A DNA stretch of 64,000 nucleotides from UPXZ01 sp047974405 (lineage in GTDB: Bacteria > Bacteroidota > Bacteroidia > Bacteroidales > Paludibacteraceae): contig JBKECI010000018.1 of NCBI GenBank assembly GCA_047974405.1, positions 62,001-126,000 of the forward strand, in the 5' to 3' direction. The position numbers were made by a program, and so were the translations under genes. The notes below the pieces were generated by a model that ran no database searches, was not told where the DNA came from, and saw only the letters and a list, made by a program, of their open reading frames with translations. This document shows, in pieces, positions 38,654-46,876 of the stretch. Positions within the stretch are counted from its first letter, which is position 1. The number at the start of each line of letters is the position of its first letter.

Positions 38654-38735
38654 CATAAATGAAAAAAATAATTTATATTTTTTAGATATAATTATCAGAT
38701 AATAAATTATATAGCCAAAATATTGTTACTACTTA
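38654..38735 (-). repeat. Dispersed intergenic repeat, copy E
   Basis: About 82 bp in reverse orientation. On the minus strand it begins TAAGTAGTAACAATATTTTG and contains TTTATTATCTGATAATTATA, nearly identical to copy D's core. The left end (around 38654) is less well preserved. It lies in the spacer between the ACT gene and paaK, 100 bp before the paaK ATG. Confidence 0.62.
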
Positions 38736-38835
38736 ATACTATTTTTGATCGAAATTTTTGAAAAAAAGAAATAATAATCATTGATAAATTACCATTAAAA
38801 TAACTCCTCCTTTTGAAAAACTATCAGGCAGAATT

Positions 38836-40131
38836 ATGATTTGGAATAAAGAAACAGAATGCATGTCGCGCAAAAAAATGAGCGATTTGCAAAGCAAACG
38901 ACTTCAATTGCTGGTAGAGCGAGTATATTGCAGCGTACCATTTTATAAAAATAAAATGGACCACATAGGGGTAAAACCGGAAGATATCCAAAACATCAGC
39001 GATATATCAAAACTACCTTTTACCTACAAGCAAGATTTGCGAGACAACTATCCTTTCGGCCTTTTTGCAACTCCAATGAAAAGCATTGTACGCGTGCATG
39101 CCTCAAGTGGCACCACCGGAAAACCCACTACCGTAGGATATACCTTGCAAGACATACACTATTGGAGAGAAGTACTGGCACGCAGCCTGACTATGTGCGG
39201 TATATCTTCGGACGATGTGATGCAAATTTCGTACGGATATGGCTTGTTTACCGGAGGGCTTGGCGTACACTACGGAGCCGAAGAAGTAGGAGCCACAGTC
39301 ATACCCATTTCGGGAGGTAATACACGCAGGCAGTTGCAATTGATGGCAGACTTTGGCGCTACCGTGCTGGCTTGTACCCCCTCTTACGCGCTGCATCTGG
39401 CAGATGCTATGAACGAATTTGGATACTCACTGGACGATATGAAACTTAAAATAGGGGTATTTGGAGCTGAACCATGGACCGAAAATATGCGAATAGAGTT
39501 GGAACGAAAATTAAATATTAATGCTTTTGATATCTACGGCTTGAGCGAGATTATGGGACCCGGAGTAGCCAACGATTGCATCTACCACAACGGACTGCAC
39601 ATTCACGAAGACCATTTCTACCCCGAAATTGTACATCCCGATACCAAACAGCCTCTACCCGATGGCGAAGAGGGAGAACTGGTATTTACAACACTAACCA
39701 AAGAGGGTATCCCGCTAATCAGATACAATACTCGCGACCTGTCTATCCTGAATCGTACTCCGTGCGAATGCGGACGTACATTGGTAAGAATGAAAAAAAT
39801 AACCGGACGTAGCGATGATATGTTGATAATAAGAGGGGTAAATCTTTTTCCTTCCCAAATAGAACACGTATTGCTCGAAATGGGCGAAACATCTGCGCAT
39901 TATATGCTCTACATCGACAGGATAAACAACTTAGATACACTGGAATTAAAAGTAGAATTGGACGAAGCAAAATTTACCGATACCATCAAAGATTTGCAGC
40001 ATCTGTCAAAAAAAATATCCCATGCGCTGAACAGTGCTATCGGTCTGAGTGTAAAGGTTACGTTGGTAGAGCCTAAAACCATTGCACGCAGTGAAGGGAA
40101 AGCAACCAGAGTGATAGACAGGAGAATCTGA
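38836..40131 (+). CDS. paaK: Phenylacetate-CoA ligase
   Basis: A 431-residue AMP-forming enzyme that activates phenylacetate or related aryl acids to CoA thioesters. Motifs visible: the ATP/P-loop HASSGTTGKPTTVGYT (about residues 89-104), FGAEPWTE, the adenylate motif YGLSEIMGPGV, and the hinge TGRSDDMLIIRGVNLFPSQIE. Length matches PaaK. In anaerobes such enzymes often act in aromatic amino-acid breakdown or synthesis next to indolepyruvate oxidoreductase genes; those are absent here, but an aminotransferase lies 700 bp downstream. The ACT gene is just upstream. Confidence 0.94.
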   Translation: MIWNKETECMSRKKMSDLQSKRLQLLVERVYCSVPFYKNKMDHIGVKPEDIQNISDISKLPFTYKQDLRDNYPFGLFATPMKSIVRVHASSGTTGKPTTVGYTLQDIHYWREVLARSLTMCGISSDDVMQISYGYGLFTGGLGVHYGAEEVGATVIPISGGNTRRQLQLMADFGATVLACTPSYALHLADAMNEFGYSLDDMKLKIGVFGAEPWTENMRIELERKLNINAFDIYGLSEIMGPGVANDCIYHNGLHIHEDHFYPEIVHPDTKQPLPDGEEGELVFTTLTKEGIPLIRYNTRDLSILNRTPCECGRTLVRMKKITGRSDDMLIIRGVNLFPSQIEHVLLEMGETSAHYMLYIDRINNLDTLELKVELDEAKFTDTIKDLQHLSKKISHALNSAIGLSVKVTLVEPKTIARSEGKATRVIDRRI

Positions 40132-40201
40132 ACGAATCGTTTAACTCACCATTCGATGTGAACGATAAGTTTTTGAAAATCGAATAAATATTAGAATATA
40201 C

Positions 40202-40780
40202 ATGAAAAAAGCAGTAATATTGACATTGGCGACTCTACTCCTTTCGGGTTGCGGAATAACTAACTCCATTAGAATAGAAAACGATATAGTGATGAAAACG
40301 AAACGAGTTACCTATTCTGTCTATTTTTCTGCCAATCAGCGCTACGAGCCATATTATTCTCAAGATATTTCGTTTGTCAAAGAGACAGACAAAAATAATA
40401 GGACCACCTATACCATTTTCGATGTTATTACGCTGCCTGTAGAAAGTTTTGACATAGAGGAAGACAAACTTTATATGATTATAGACGACGACGTCATCTC
40501 TTTTCCTACTACTTATGTGAAACAGTACGACAGTCGTAAAATAACGGAGAAAAAAGGCGAAATAATGAAATCCGACTCTACAAAGGTTTCGGTAGTTACA
40601 GGATATGATGTGGTAAATAAGAAAACCATTCACATGACCCATATACTCTCAGATGAAATAGTAGAAAAAATAAGAAAAGCAAATGTTTTGAACTTAAGAT
40701 ATTATATGGGAGCGAGCTATATCAATAGCGAAATCAAAAAGAAAAAGATGGAGAATCTAAAAAAAATGATTGACAATTAA
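40202..40780 (+). CDS. Hypothetical lipoprotein
   Basis: A 192-residue protein with a lipoprotein signal peptide; the lipobox is LSGC (Cys17). The mature part is a charged alpha/beta protein with VYFSANQRYEPYYSQDISFVK and MIIDDDVISFPTTYVKQYDS, and a very Lys-rich C-terminus. I do not recognise a family. It lies between paaK and the aminotransferase gene, 70 bp and 38 bp from them, on the same strand, so probably one transcript, though no functional link is evident. Confidence 0.75.
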   Translation: MKKAVILTLATLLLSGCGITNSIRIENDIVMKTKRVTYSVYFSANQRYEPYYSQDISFVKETDKNNRTTYTIFDVITLPVESFDIEEDKLYMIIDDDVISFPTTYVKQYDSRKITEKKGEIMKSDSTKVSVVTGYDVVNKKTIHMTHILSDEIVEKIRKANVLNLRYYMGASYINSEIKKKKMENLKKMIDN

Positions 40781-40818
40781 TTGTCAAGTTTCCTAATTTT
40801 AAAATATTTATATTAGAG

Positions 40819-42129
40819 ATGATTTCAAAACAACTTGTGGATGAACTTTTTGCACAATTTGGTACCGAAGATATTACCCAGCTTTCGATAAGGGAAATAG
40901 GTAAACTAGTTGCTATGATAGAGCAGGAGAGTGGCATAGAGTTTATTCATATGGAAATGGGAGTTCCCGGGCTGCCTCCCTCGCCGGTAGGCGTGGAGGC
41001 AGAAAAAGAGGCACTTTCAAAGGGACTTCCACAGTTCTACCCGAATATTGAGGGGGTTACCGATGTGAAAAACGAAATAGCCCGCTTTATAAAGCTGTTT
41101 ATGAATTTGAACGTACACCCCAAGCAATGTATCCCTACGGTAGGAGCAATGCAGGGTAGTTTTGCAGCTTTACTTTCGGCAGCCCGTACCAACCCTCACA
41201 AACCCTATACTCTCTTTATTGACCCCGGATTTCCCGTGCAAAAAAGCCAATTGCAATTGATGGGCATCCCTTTTAAATCATTTGATATTCTGAATTTCAG
41301 AGGAAAAAAACTATACGATAAACTAGAAGAATTTCTCATAGAGGAGAATATTTGTTCGATATGCTATTCCTCGCCTAATAATCCTTCATGGATTTGTTTT
41401 ACTGAAGACGAATTGGCAATAATAGGGAAACTGGCTAACAAATACGATGTTATTGTCATCGAAGACTTGGCTTATTTCGGTATGGATTTTAGAAAAAATT
41501 ATGGCGTTGCAGGTAAATCCCCCTATCAACCGACCGTTGCAAACTATGCCAACAACTATATATTGTTGCTGTCAAGTTCCAAAATATTTAGTTATGCGGG
41601 GCAACGCATTGGAATGATGATTTTGGGTGAAAACGCTTTTTCAAGAAAGTATCCCTATCTGAGAAACTATTTTTCCTCATCAGACACCCTCGGACATTTT
41701 ATCCCTTATGGCGTACTGTATGCGACTACTGCCGGAACATCTCACACGGCGCAGTACGCACTGTGCGCTATGCTGAAATCTGTCAATGAGGGGCAATCAA
41801 GTTTTGTCGAGCCACTCCATTTGTATCAAGACAAAGCAAAGAAAATGAAAGAGTTGTTTCTGAAATACGGCTTTTATATAGTTTATAACGACTATGACAG
41901 CGATTTGGCCGATGGCTTTTATTTTACGGTAGCATATCCGGAATTAACAAGTGGAGAGTTGATGCGAAAATTCCTTTATTACGGAATAAGCGCCATATCT
42001 TTAAATATTACAGGCAGTAAAAATTCCAATGGATTGCGCGCCTGTGTTTCGTATGTACGGCAAAACCAGATGGGTATATTGGAGGAACGGTTGAAAGAAT
42101 TTAGTGAAACGATAGCGCGTGGGGGTTAG
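40819..42129 (+). CDS. PLP-dependent class I/II aminotransferase
   Basis: A 436-residue fold-type I aminotransferase. Visible motifs: GVPGLPPSPVGVEAE near the N-terminus, the SSPNNPSW segment (substrate carboxylate/PLP contact), the PLP-Asp in VIVIEDLAYFGMDF, and the Schiff-base Lys255 in SSSKIFSYAGQRIG. The region around the C-terminus includes the substrate Arg in NGLRACVSYV. The exact substrate is not readable; proximity to PaaK and an ACT protein suggests aromatic or branched-chain amino acids. Last gene of this rightward group, followed by a hairpin between it and the convergent EF-G-like gene. Confidence 0.88.
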   Translation: MISKQLVDELFAQFGTEDITQLSIREIGKLVAMIEQESGIEFIHMEMGVPGLPPSPVGVEAEKEALSKGLPQFYPNIEGVTDVKNEIARFIKLFMNLNVHPKQCIPTVGAMQGSFAALLSAARTNPHKPYTLFIDPGFPVQKSQLQLMGIPFKSFDILNFRGKKLYDKLEEFLIEENICSICYSSPNNPSWICFTEDELAIIGKLANKYDVIVIEDLAYFGMDFRKNYGVAGKSPYQPTVANYANNYILLLSSSKIFSYAGQRIGMMILGENAFSRKYPYLRNYFSSSDTLGHFIPYGVLYATTAGTSHTAQYALCAMLKSVNEGQSSFVEPLHLYQDKAKKMKELFLKYGFYIVYNDYDSDLADGFYFTVAYPELTSGELMRKFLYYGISAISLNITGSKNSNGLRACVSYVRQNQMGILEERLKEFSETIARGG

Positions 42130-42188
42130 TGAATATTGGAACTGCATACCCTCTATAGCTTTCTGTAGCGTACAGGAAACAGAAGAAA

Positions 42189-42230
42189 CAACAAACCGCA
42201 ATCAATATTTTTGTAGATTGCAGCTTGTTG
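42189..42230. terminator. Hairpin between convergent genes
   Basis: CAACAAACCGCAATC (42189-42203) pairs with GATTGCAGCTTGTTG (42216-42230), with a mismatch near the middle and a 12-nt loop. It lies between the aminotransferase (+) and the EF-G-like gene (-). There is no long T-run, so it is a weak or structural terminator. Confidence 0.5.
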
Positions 42231-42272
42231 TGAATATAGGATTAAATGAATTGAATTGAATGCTGTGTGGAT

Positions 42273-44432
42273 TTAATCTTCCTCTTTTTTGCTAGCCTCG
42301 TACTCTTTCAAAAGTTTGTCTTGGACATCACTCGGAACCAGTTCGTAAGATGCAAACTTCATAGTGAATGAGGCGCGTCCTCCGGTAATAGAACTCAGAG
42401 AGGTTGAGTAAGAGGACATCTCTTTCAAAGGAACTTTTGCCTTTATCTTTTCAAAACCGCTTTCGCTTTCCATCCCCATTATCATAGCGCGTCTTCCTTG
42501 TAAGTCGCCCATCACATCGCCCATATAATCACCCGGTACCGATACTGTTACATCGTATATGGGTTCCAGTATCTTGGGTCCTGCGTTTTTGAAAGCCTCA
42601 CTAAACGCGTTGCGACCCGCGAGCATAAACGAAATTTCATTGGAATCAACCGGATGCATTTTTCCGTCATATACTACTACTCTCACATCGCGAGCATACG
42701 AGCCGGTAAGCGGACCTTGCTCCATTCGTTGCATCAATCCTTTCATTATCGCAGGTAAAAAACGGGCATCGATGGCACCACCTACAATGCTGTTGATAAA
42801 TACAAGTTTGCCTCCCCATTCCAAATTTACAGTTTGCGTATCGCGAACTGATACTTTGTGTTCCTGCCCGTTAAATTTATATGTTTCGGGCATCGGCAAG
42901 CCTTCAGAATAGGGTTCGATGATGAGGTGAACTTCTCCAAATTGACCGGCTCCTCCCGATTGTTTTTTGTGTCGATAGTCGGCGCGTGCGGCTTTGGTAA
43001 TGGTTTCCCTGTAAGGAATTTTTGGCTCAATAAATTCAATTTCTATCTTATCATTGTTTTCGAGTCGCCATTTCAATGTTTTTAAATGAAACTCGCCTTG
43101 CCCCGAAACGATAGTTTGTTTCAACTCCTTTGATATTTCAACCAACCATGTAGGGTCTTCTTCTTTCATTCTGTTGAGGGCTTCGCTCAGTTTCTCGGCA
43201 TTTGCTTCGTTGGTGGGTCTTATGGCTCTTCTGTAGCGTGGCTCAGGATATTTGATAAAGTCAAATTTATTGTCGGTACCTTTTCCGTTTAGTGTATTGC
43301 CAGTATATACATCTTTCAGTTTTACGGCTACACCGATGTTTCCGGAGACAATCTCTTCTGCTTTGGTGCGAATTTGTCCTGCAACGGTATATAGTTGTGC
43401 CAAACGCTCTTTTGAACCGCGGTTGGCATTGGTCAAGTCGTCTCCTTCTTTTACTTTGCCCGACATTACTTTGAAATAAGAAACTTCGCCTATGTGAGGT
43501 TCAACGGTTGTTTTGAAGAAAAACAGGCTCGTTGGTGCTTGAACGTCTAATTTTACCTCATTCCCGTCTGAATTTACAGGGGCTGGCATTTGATCAGGCG
43601 AGGGGGCTACCATACTCAAAAAATTCATTACGCGGTGAACAGCCATATTTTGTTCGGCGGAGCAGACAAACACAGGAAAAATACTGCGTGTAATCAATCC
43701 TTTTTGAATACCGTCTCTCATTTCTTCCTCCGTAAGCGAACCCTGGTCAAAGTATTTTTCCATCAATCCTTCGTCGTTTTCGGCTGCCGCTTCTAGTAGT
43801 ACTTGATACAATTCGCCTGCTCTCTCTTTTTCATCTTCGGGGATGTCCAATACGTCGGGAGTGGTTGCGCCTGCTTTGAACTTATACATTTTTTGTTTCA
43901 ACACATCTACTACACCGTTGAAAGCGGCACCACTTCCTACCGGATATTGTACGGGAACCACTTTGTTGCCATACATCTCTTTCAGATTGGCAACGGTGTT
44001 TTCGTAATCCGATTTATCGTGGTCGAGATGATTGATAAGAAACATCAGCGGCTTGTTTAACTTTTCGCTATATCTGAACTGGTTCATTGTTCCTACCTCT
44101 ACTCCGTTGTAGCCATTTATAAGCATCAATGCCATATCCGAAACATTGAGGGCGGAAATAACCCCCCCTACAAAATCATCGGATCCGGGACAGTCTATGA
44201 AGTTCATCATTTTATCTTTCCATTCAAACGAAAAGATGGTTGAAAAAACGGAGTATCCGTATTCTTTTTCAACCGGAAAATAGTCGCTTACAGTATTTTT
44301 ATTATCTACGGTACCTCTACGCTTAATCACTCCACTCTCGAAAAGCATAGCTTCGGCGAGAGTGGTTTTCCCGACGCCTGAGTTTCCGATTAAAGCAATG
44401 TTTTTGATTTCATTGGTCTGATGTACTTTCAT
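42273..44432 (-). CDS. EF-G paralogue (EF-G2 type) lacking the catalytic His
   Basis: A 719-residue translational GTPase of the elongation factor G family with all five domains. It is divergent in the G domain. The P-loop is GNSGVGKTT (residues 16-24), switch II is DCPGSDDF (80-87) where true EF-G has DTPGHVDF, so the GTP-hydrolysis His is Ser84, and NKxD is NHLD (134-137). The switch I RGITI sequence is not found. In Bacteroides thetaiotaomicron a similar paralogue is reported to support translocation without GTP hydrolysis and to matter under nutrient limitation; from memory this protein has the same length class. A primary EF-G with DTPGHVDF is expected elsewhere in the genome. Confidence 0.9.
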   Translation of the reverse strand: MKVHQTNEIKNIALIGNSGVGKTTLAEAMLFESGVIKRRGTVDNKNTVSDYFPVEKEYGYSVFSTIFSFEWKDKMMNFIDCPGSDDFVGGVISALNVSDMALMLINGYNGVEVGTMNQFRYSEKLNKPLMFLINHLDHDKSDYENTVANLKEMYGNKVVPVQYPVGSGAAFNGVVDVLKQKMYKFKAGATTPDVLDIPEDEKERAGELYQVLLEAAAENDEGLMEKYFDQGSLTEEEMRDGIQKGLITRSIFPVFVCSAEQNMAVHRVMNFLSMVAPSPDQMPAPVNSDGNEVKLDVQAPTSLFFFKTTVEPHIGEVSYFKVMSGKVKEGDDLTNANRGSKERLAQLYTVAGQIRTKAEEIVSGNIGVAVKLKDVYTGNTLNGKGTDNKFDFIKYPEPRYRRAIRPTNEANAEKLSEALNRMKEEDPTWLVEISKELKQTIVSGQGEFHLKTLKWRLENNDKIEIEFIEPKIPYRETITKAARADYRHKKQSGGAGQFGEVHLIIEPYSEGLPMPETYKFNGQEHKVSVRDTQTVNLEWGGKLVFINSIVGGAIDARFLPAIMKGLMQRMEQGPLTGSYARDVRVVVYDGKMHPVDSNEISFMLAGRNAFSEAFKNAGPKILEPIYDVTVSVPGDYMGDVMGDLQGRRAMIMGMESESGFEKIKAKVPLKEMSSYSTSLSSITGGRASFTMKFASYELVPSDVQDKLLKEYEASKKEED

Positions 44433-44635
44433 ATTTTGTTGGTATTTAATTAATTAAGTTAATTTTGGCTGTCTATAAAATGCCTCTGCAATATATAAAA
44501 AATTAATGAAAACCGAATGTTTGTATAATATGTTTTATAGCATAAAAAATACACTTTTTTATCTGCTTATTTCTCAATGGAAGAAAAGACAGTTGTATGT
44601 TTTCGATTCGAAAAAGATTATTGAGAAAGCGGGTT

Positions 44636-46306
44636 TTATTCCATCAACTTTTTGTATCGGATTCGTTTGGGAGTAATGTCACCCATCCGTGCTTTTTTAT
44701 TCTCTTCGTATTCCGAATAACTTCCTTCAAATACAAAAACTTGCGAATCGCCTTCGAATGCCATAATGTGGGTGCATATTCTGTCTAAAAACCAACGGTC
44801 GTGAGAGATGACTACGGCGCAACCTGCAAAGTTTTCCAGTCCTTCTTCCAAAGCTCGCAGCGTGTTTACGTCTATATCGTTGGTTGGTTCGTCAAGTAGT
44901 AGCACGTTGGCTTCCGACTTCAATGTTAAGGAGAGGTGTAAGCGGTTGCGTTCTCCGCCCGAAAGCATTTCGACCAATTTTTCCTGGTCTGCTCCCGTAA
45001 AATTGAATCTCGAAAGGTATGCTCTTGCGTTTATCTCTTTTCCGCCAATGCGGATAAGTTCTGTGCCTCCCGAAACCACCTGATAGACCGTTTTTTTAGG
45101 GTCAATGTCGGCGTGGCTTTGATCTACATATCCTATTTTTACAGTTTCGCCTACTTCAAAGGTTCCTTTATCTGGCTTTTCCAGCCCCATCATCAATCGA
45201 AAAAGAGTTGTTTTTCCGGCTCCATTTGGTCCTATTATCCCTACTATACCGTTTGGGGGGAGCATAAAGTGGAGGTTTTCGAAGAGTAATTTTTCGCCAT
45301 ATCCTTTTGCTACCCCAACAGCTTCTACCACTTTGTTGCCAAGTCGGGGACCGTTGGGGATGTAAAGTTCGAGCTTTTCTTCTCTCTCTCTTTGGTCTTC
45401 ATTCATTAGTTTGTCATAGGCGTTTAGGCGTGCTTTACCTTTGGCATGACGCGCTTTGGGAGCCATTTTTACCCATTCAAGTTCTCGTTCGAGTGTTTTT
45501 CTCCGTTTGCTGGCTTGTTTTTCTTCTTGTGCCATGCGCGAGGTTTTTTGTTCCAGCCATGAGGAGTAGTTTCCTTTCCACGGGATGCCTTCGCCGCGGT
45601 CCAGTTCCAGAATCCATCCGGCAACATTGTCTAAGAAATAGCGGTCGTGTGTGATGGCTATGACTGTTCCGGTATATTGTTGCAGGTGCTGTTCCAGCCA
45701 CTCTACCGACTCGGCGTCTAAGTGATTGGTAGGCTCGTCGAGAAGTAAAATATCGGGTTGCTGTAGTAGCAGGCGGCAGAGAGCTACGCGGCGGCGTTCG
45801 CCTCCCGACAGATTTTTTATGGGAGCGTCTTCCGGCGGGCAGCGCAGCGCATCCATAGCTCGTTCCAATTTATTGTCTAGATTCCAAGCATCTACATGGT
45901 CGAGTAGTTCTTGCAATTCTCCCTGCCGGGCTATCAGTTTGTCAAAATCGGCTTCGGGGTCGGCAAACTGCTCATTGATAGCGTCAAACTCTTTTAAGAG
46001 GTTTACTACGGGTTGTACCCCTTCCTGTACAATTTCCTTTACGGTTTTGGTCTCGTCAAGCTTGGGTTCCTGTTCTAAATATCCTACGGAATGACCGGGA
46101 GAGAAAACTACATTACCATCGTAGTTTTTTTCGACTCCGGCAATGATTTTCATCAGCGTGGATTTTCCGGAACCATTCAAACCAATGATTCCGATTTTTG
46201 CTCCGTAAAAAAAAGAGAGGTATATATTGTTGAGTACTTTTTTTTGTGGGGGAAACGTTTTGCTAACGCCTACCATCGAGAAAATAATTTTTTTATCGTC
46301 GGACAT
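44636..46306 (-). CDS. ettA: Energy-dependent translational throttle protein EttA (ABC-F)
   Basis: A 556-residue ABC-F protein: two ABC domains, each with Walker A (GLNGSGKST and GPNGAGKTT), signature (LSGGERRRVAL and LSGGERNRLHL) and Walker B (LLLDEPTNHLD and LLLDEPTNDID). The EttA arm and P-site tRNA-interaction linker are visible between the domains (KRRKTLERELEWVKMAPKAR). No membrane domain. In E. coli EttA gates entry into elongation according to ATP/ADP ratio. Its neighbour upstream in the leftward direction is divergent DUF454; the EF-G2-like gene follows after 204 bp on the same strand, which suggests a cluster of ribosome-associated energy-sensing factors. Confidence 0.95.
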   Translation of the reverse strand: MSDDKKIIFSMVGVSKTFPPQKKVLNNIYLSFFYGAKIGIIGLNGSGKSTLMKIIAGVEKNYDGNVVFSPGHSVGYLEQEPKLDETKTVKEIVQEGVQPVVNLLKEFDAINEQFADPEADFDKLIARQGELQELLDHVDAWNLDNKLERAMDALRCPPEDAPIKNLSGGERRRVALCRLLLQQPDILLLDEPTNHLDAESVEWLEQHLQQYTGTVIAITHDRYFLDNVAGWILELDRGEGIPWKGNYSSWLEQKTSRMAQEEKQASKRRKTLERELEWVKMAPKARHAKGKARLNAYDKLMNEDQREREEKLELYIPNGPRLGNKVVEAVGVAKGYGEKLLFENLHFMLPPNGIVGIIGPNGAGKTTLFRLMMGLEKPDKGTFEVGETVKIGYVDQSHADIDPKKTVYQVVSGGTELIRIGGKEINARAYLSRFNFTGADQEKLVEMLSGGERNRLHLSLTLKSEANVLLLDEPTNDIDVNTLRALEEGLENFAGCAVVISHDRWFLDRICTHIMAFEGDSQVFVFEGSYSEYEENKKARMGDITPKRIRYKKLME

Positions 46307-46438
46307 TCGGAGGTGAAGTTTATAAAATTAGAAATTAACGGGCTTAAAATAAATATTTTTGATGTTTATCTTATGGCTCTTTGTGTGTTATTGTTTTGTG
46401 ATAGAGTAATTTATAGTACACGTGTTCAAATATTAAGA

Positions 46439-46446
46439 CAAAGATA
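46439..46446 (-). promoter_or_regulatory. Probable -7 box for ettA
   Basis: On the minus strand this is TATCTTTG, matching TAnnTTTG, 132 bp upstream of the ettA start codon. It lies back to back with the DUF454 box at 46483-46490. Confidence 0.5.
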
Positions 46447-46482
46447 CGTTAAAATAGTGAATACTGCAATCATAAAAATTGC

Positions 46483-46490
46483 TAACTTTG
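46483..46490 (+). promoter_or_regulatory. Probable -7 box for the DUF454 gene
   Basis: TAACTTTG matches TAnnTTTG and ends 10 bp before the ATG at 46501. With a transcription start a few bases downstream, the mRNA would be leaderless or nearly so. Confidence 0.5.
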
Positions 46491-46500
46491 TAGCCGTTGT

Positions 46501-46863
46501 ATGAAAATATTTTTTGTCATTATAGCTTCTGTGAGTTTGGGCTTGGGCATATTGGGAGTGTTTCTTCCCTTATTGCCTACAACTCCATTTTTGTTGTTGT
46601 CTGCGGCTCTGTATGCAAAGAGCTCGGATAGGTTGTATCAATGGTTGCTGAATCATCCGATTTTGGGGAGTTATATCCGAGATTTTAGAGAGGAAAAAGC
46701 GATAGCGCTAAAGGTAAAAGTGGTGGCGATTGCTACAATATGGATTTCGATAGGCTATACCGTCTTTTTTGTTGTAAATCACAAATGGTATTTGCAGGTA
46801 ATGTTGGGGGTGATAGCTACCGGGGTTACCATACACATATTATCGTACAAAACTAAGCGCTAG
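46501..46863 (+). CDS. DUF454 (YbaN) family inner-membrane protein
   Basis: A 120-residue membrane protein with the YbaN/DUF454 pattern: an N-terminal helix ending LGVFLPLLPTTPFLLLSA, the short polar segment LNHPILGSYIRDFRE, and two C-terminal helices. E. coli YbaN has no established function. The gene is divergent from ettA and convergent with the membrane-Nudix gene, whose stop lies 13 bp from its own stop. Expression probably depends on the box at 46483. Confidence 0.87.
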   Translation: MKIFFVIIASVSLGLGILGVFLPLLPTTPFLLLSAALYAKSSDRLYQWLLNHPILGSYIRDFREEKAIALKVKVVAIATIWISIGYTVFFVVNHKWYLQVMLGVIATGVTIHILSYKTKR

Positions 46864-46876
46864 GTGTTTGCCTGTG

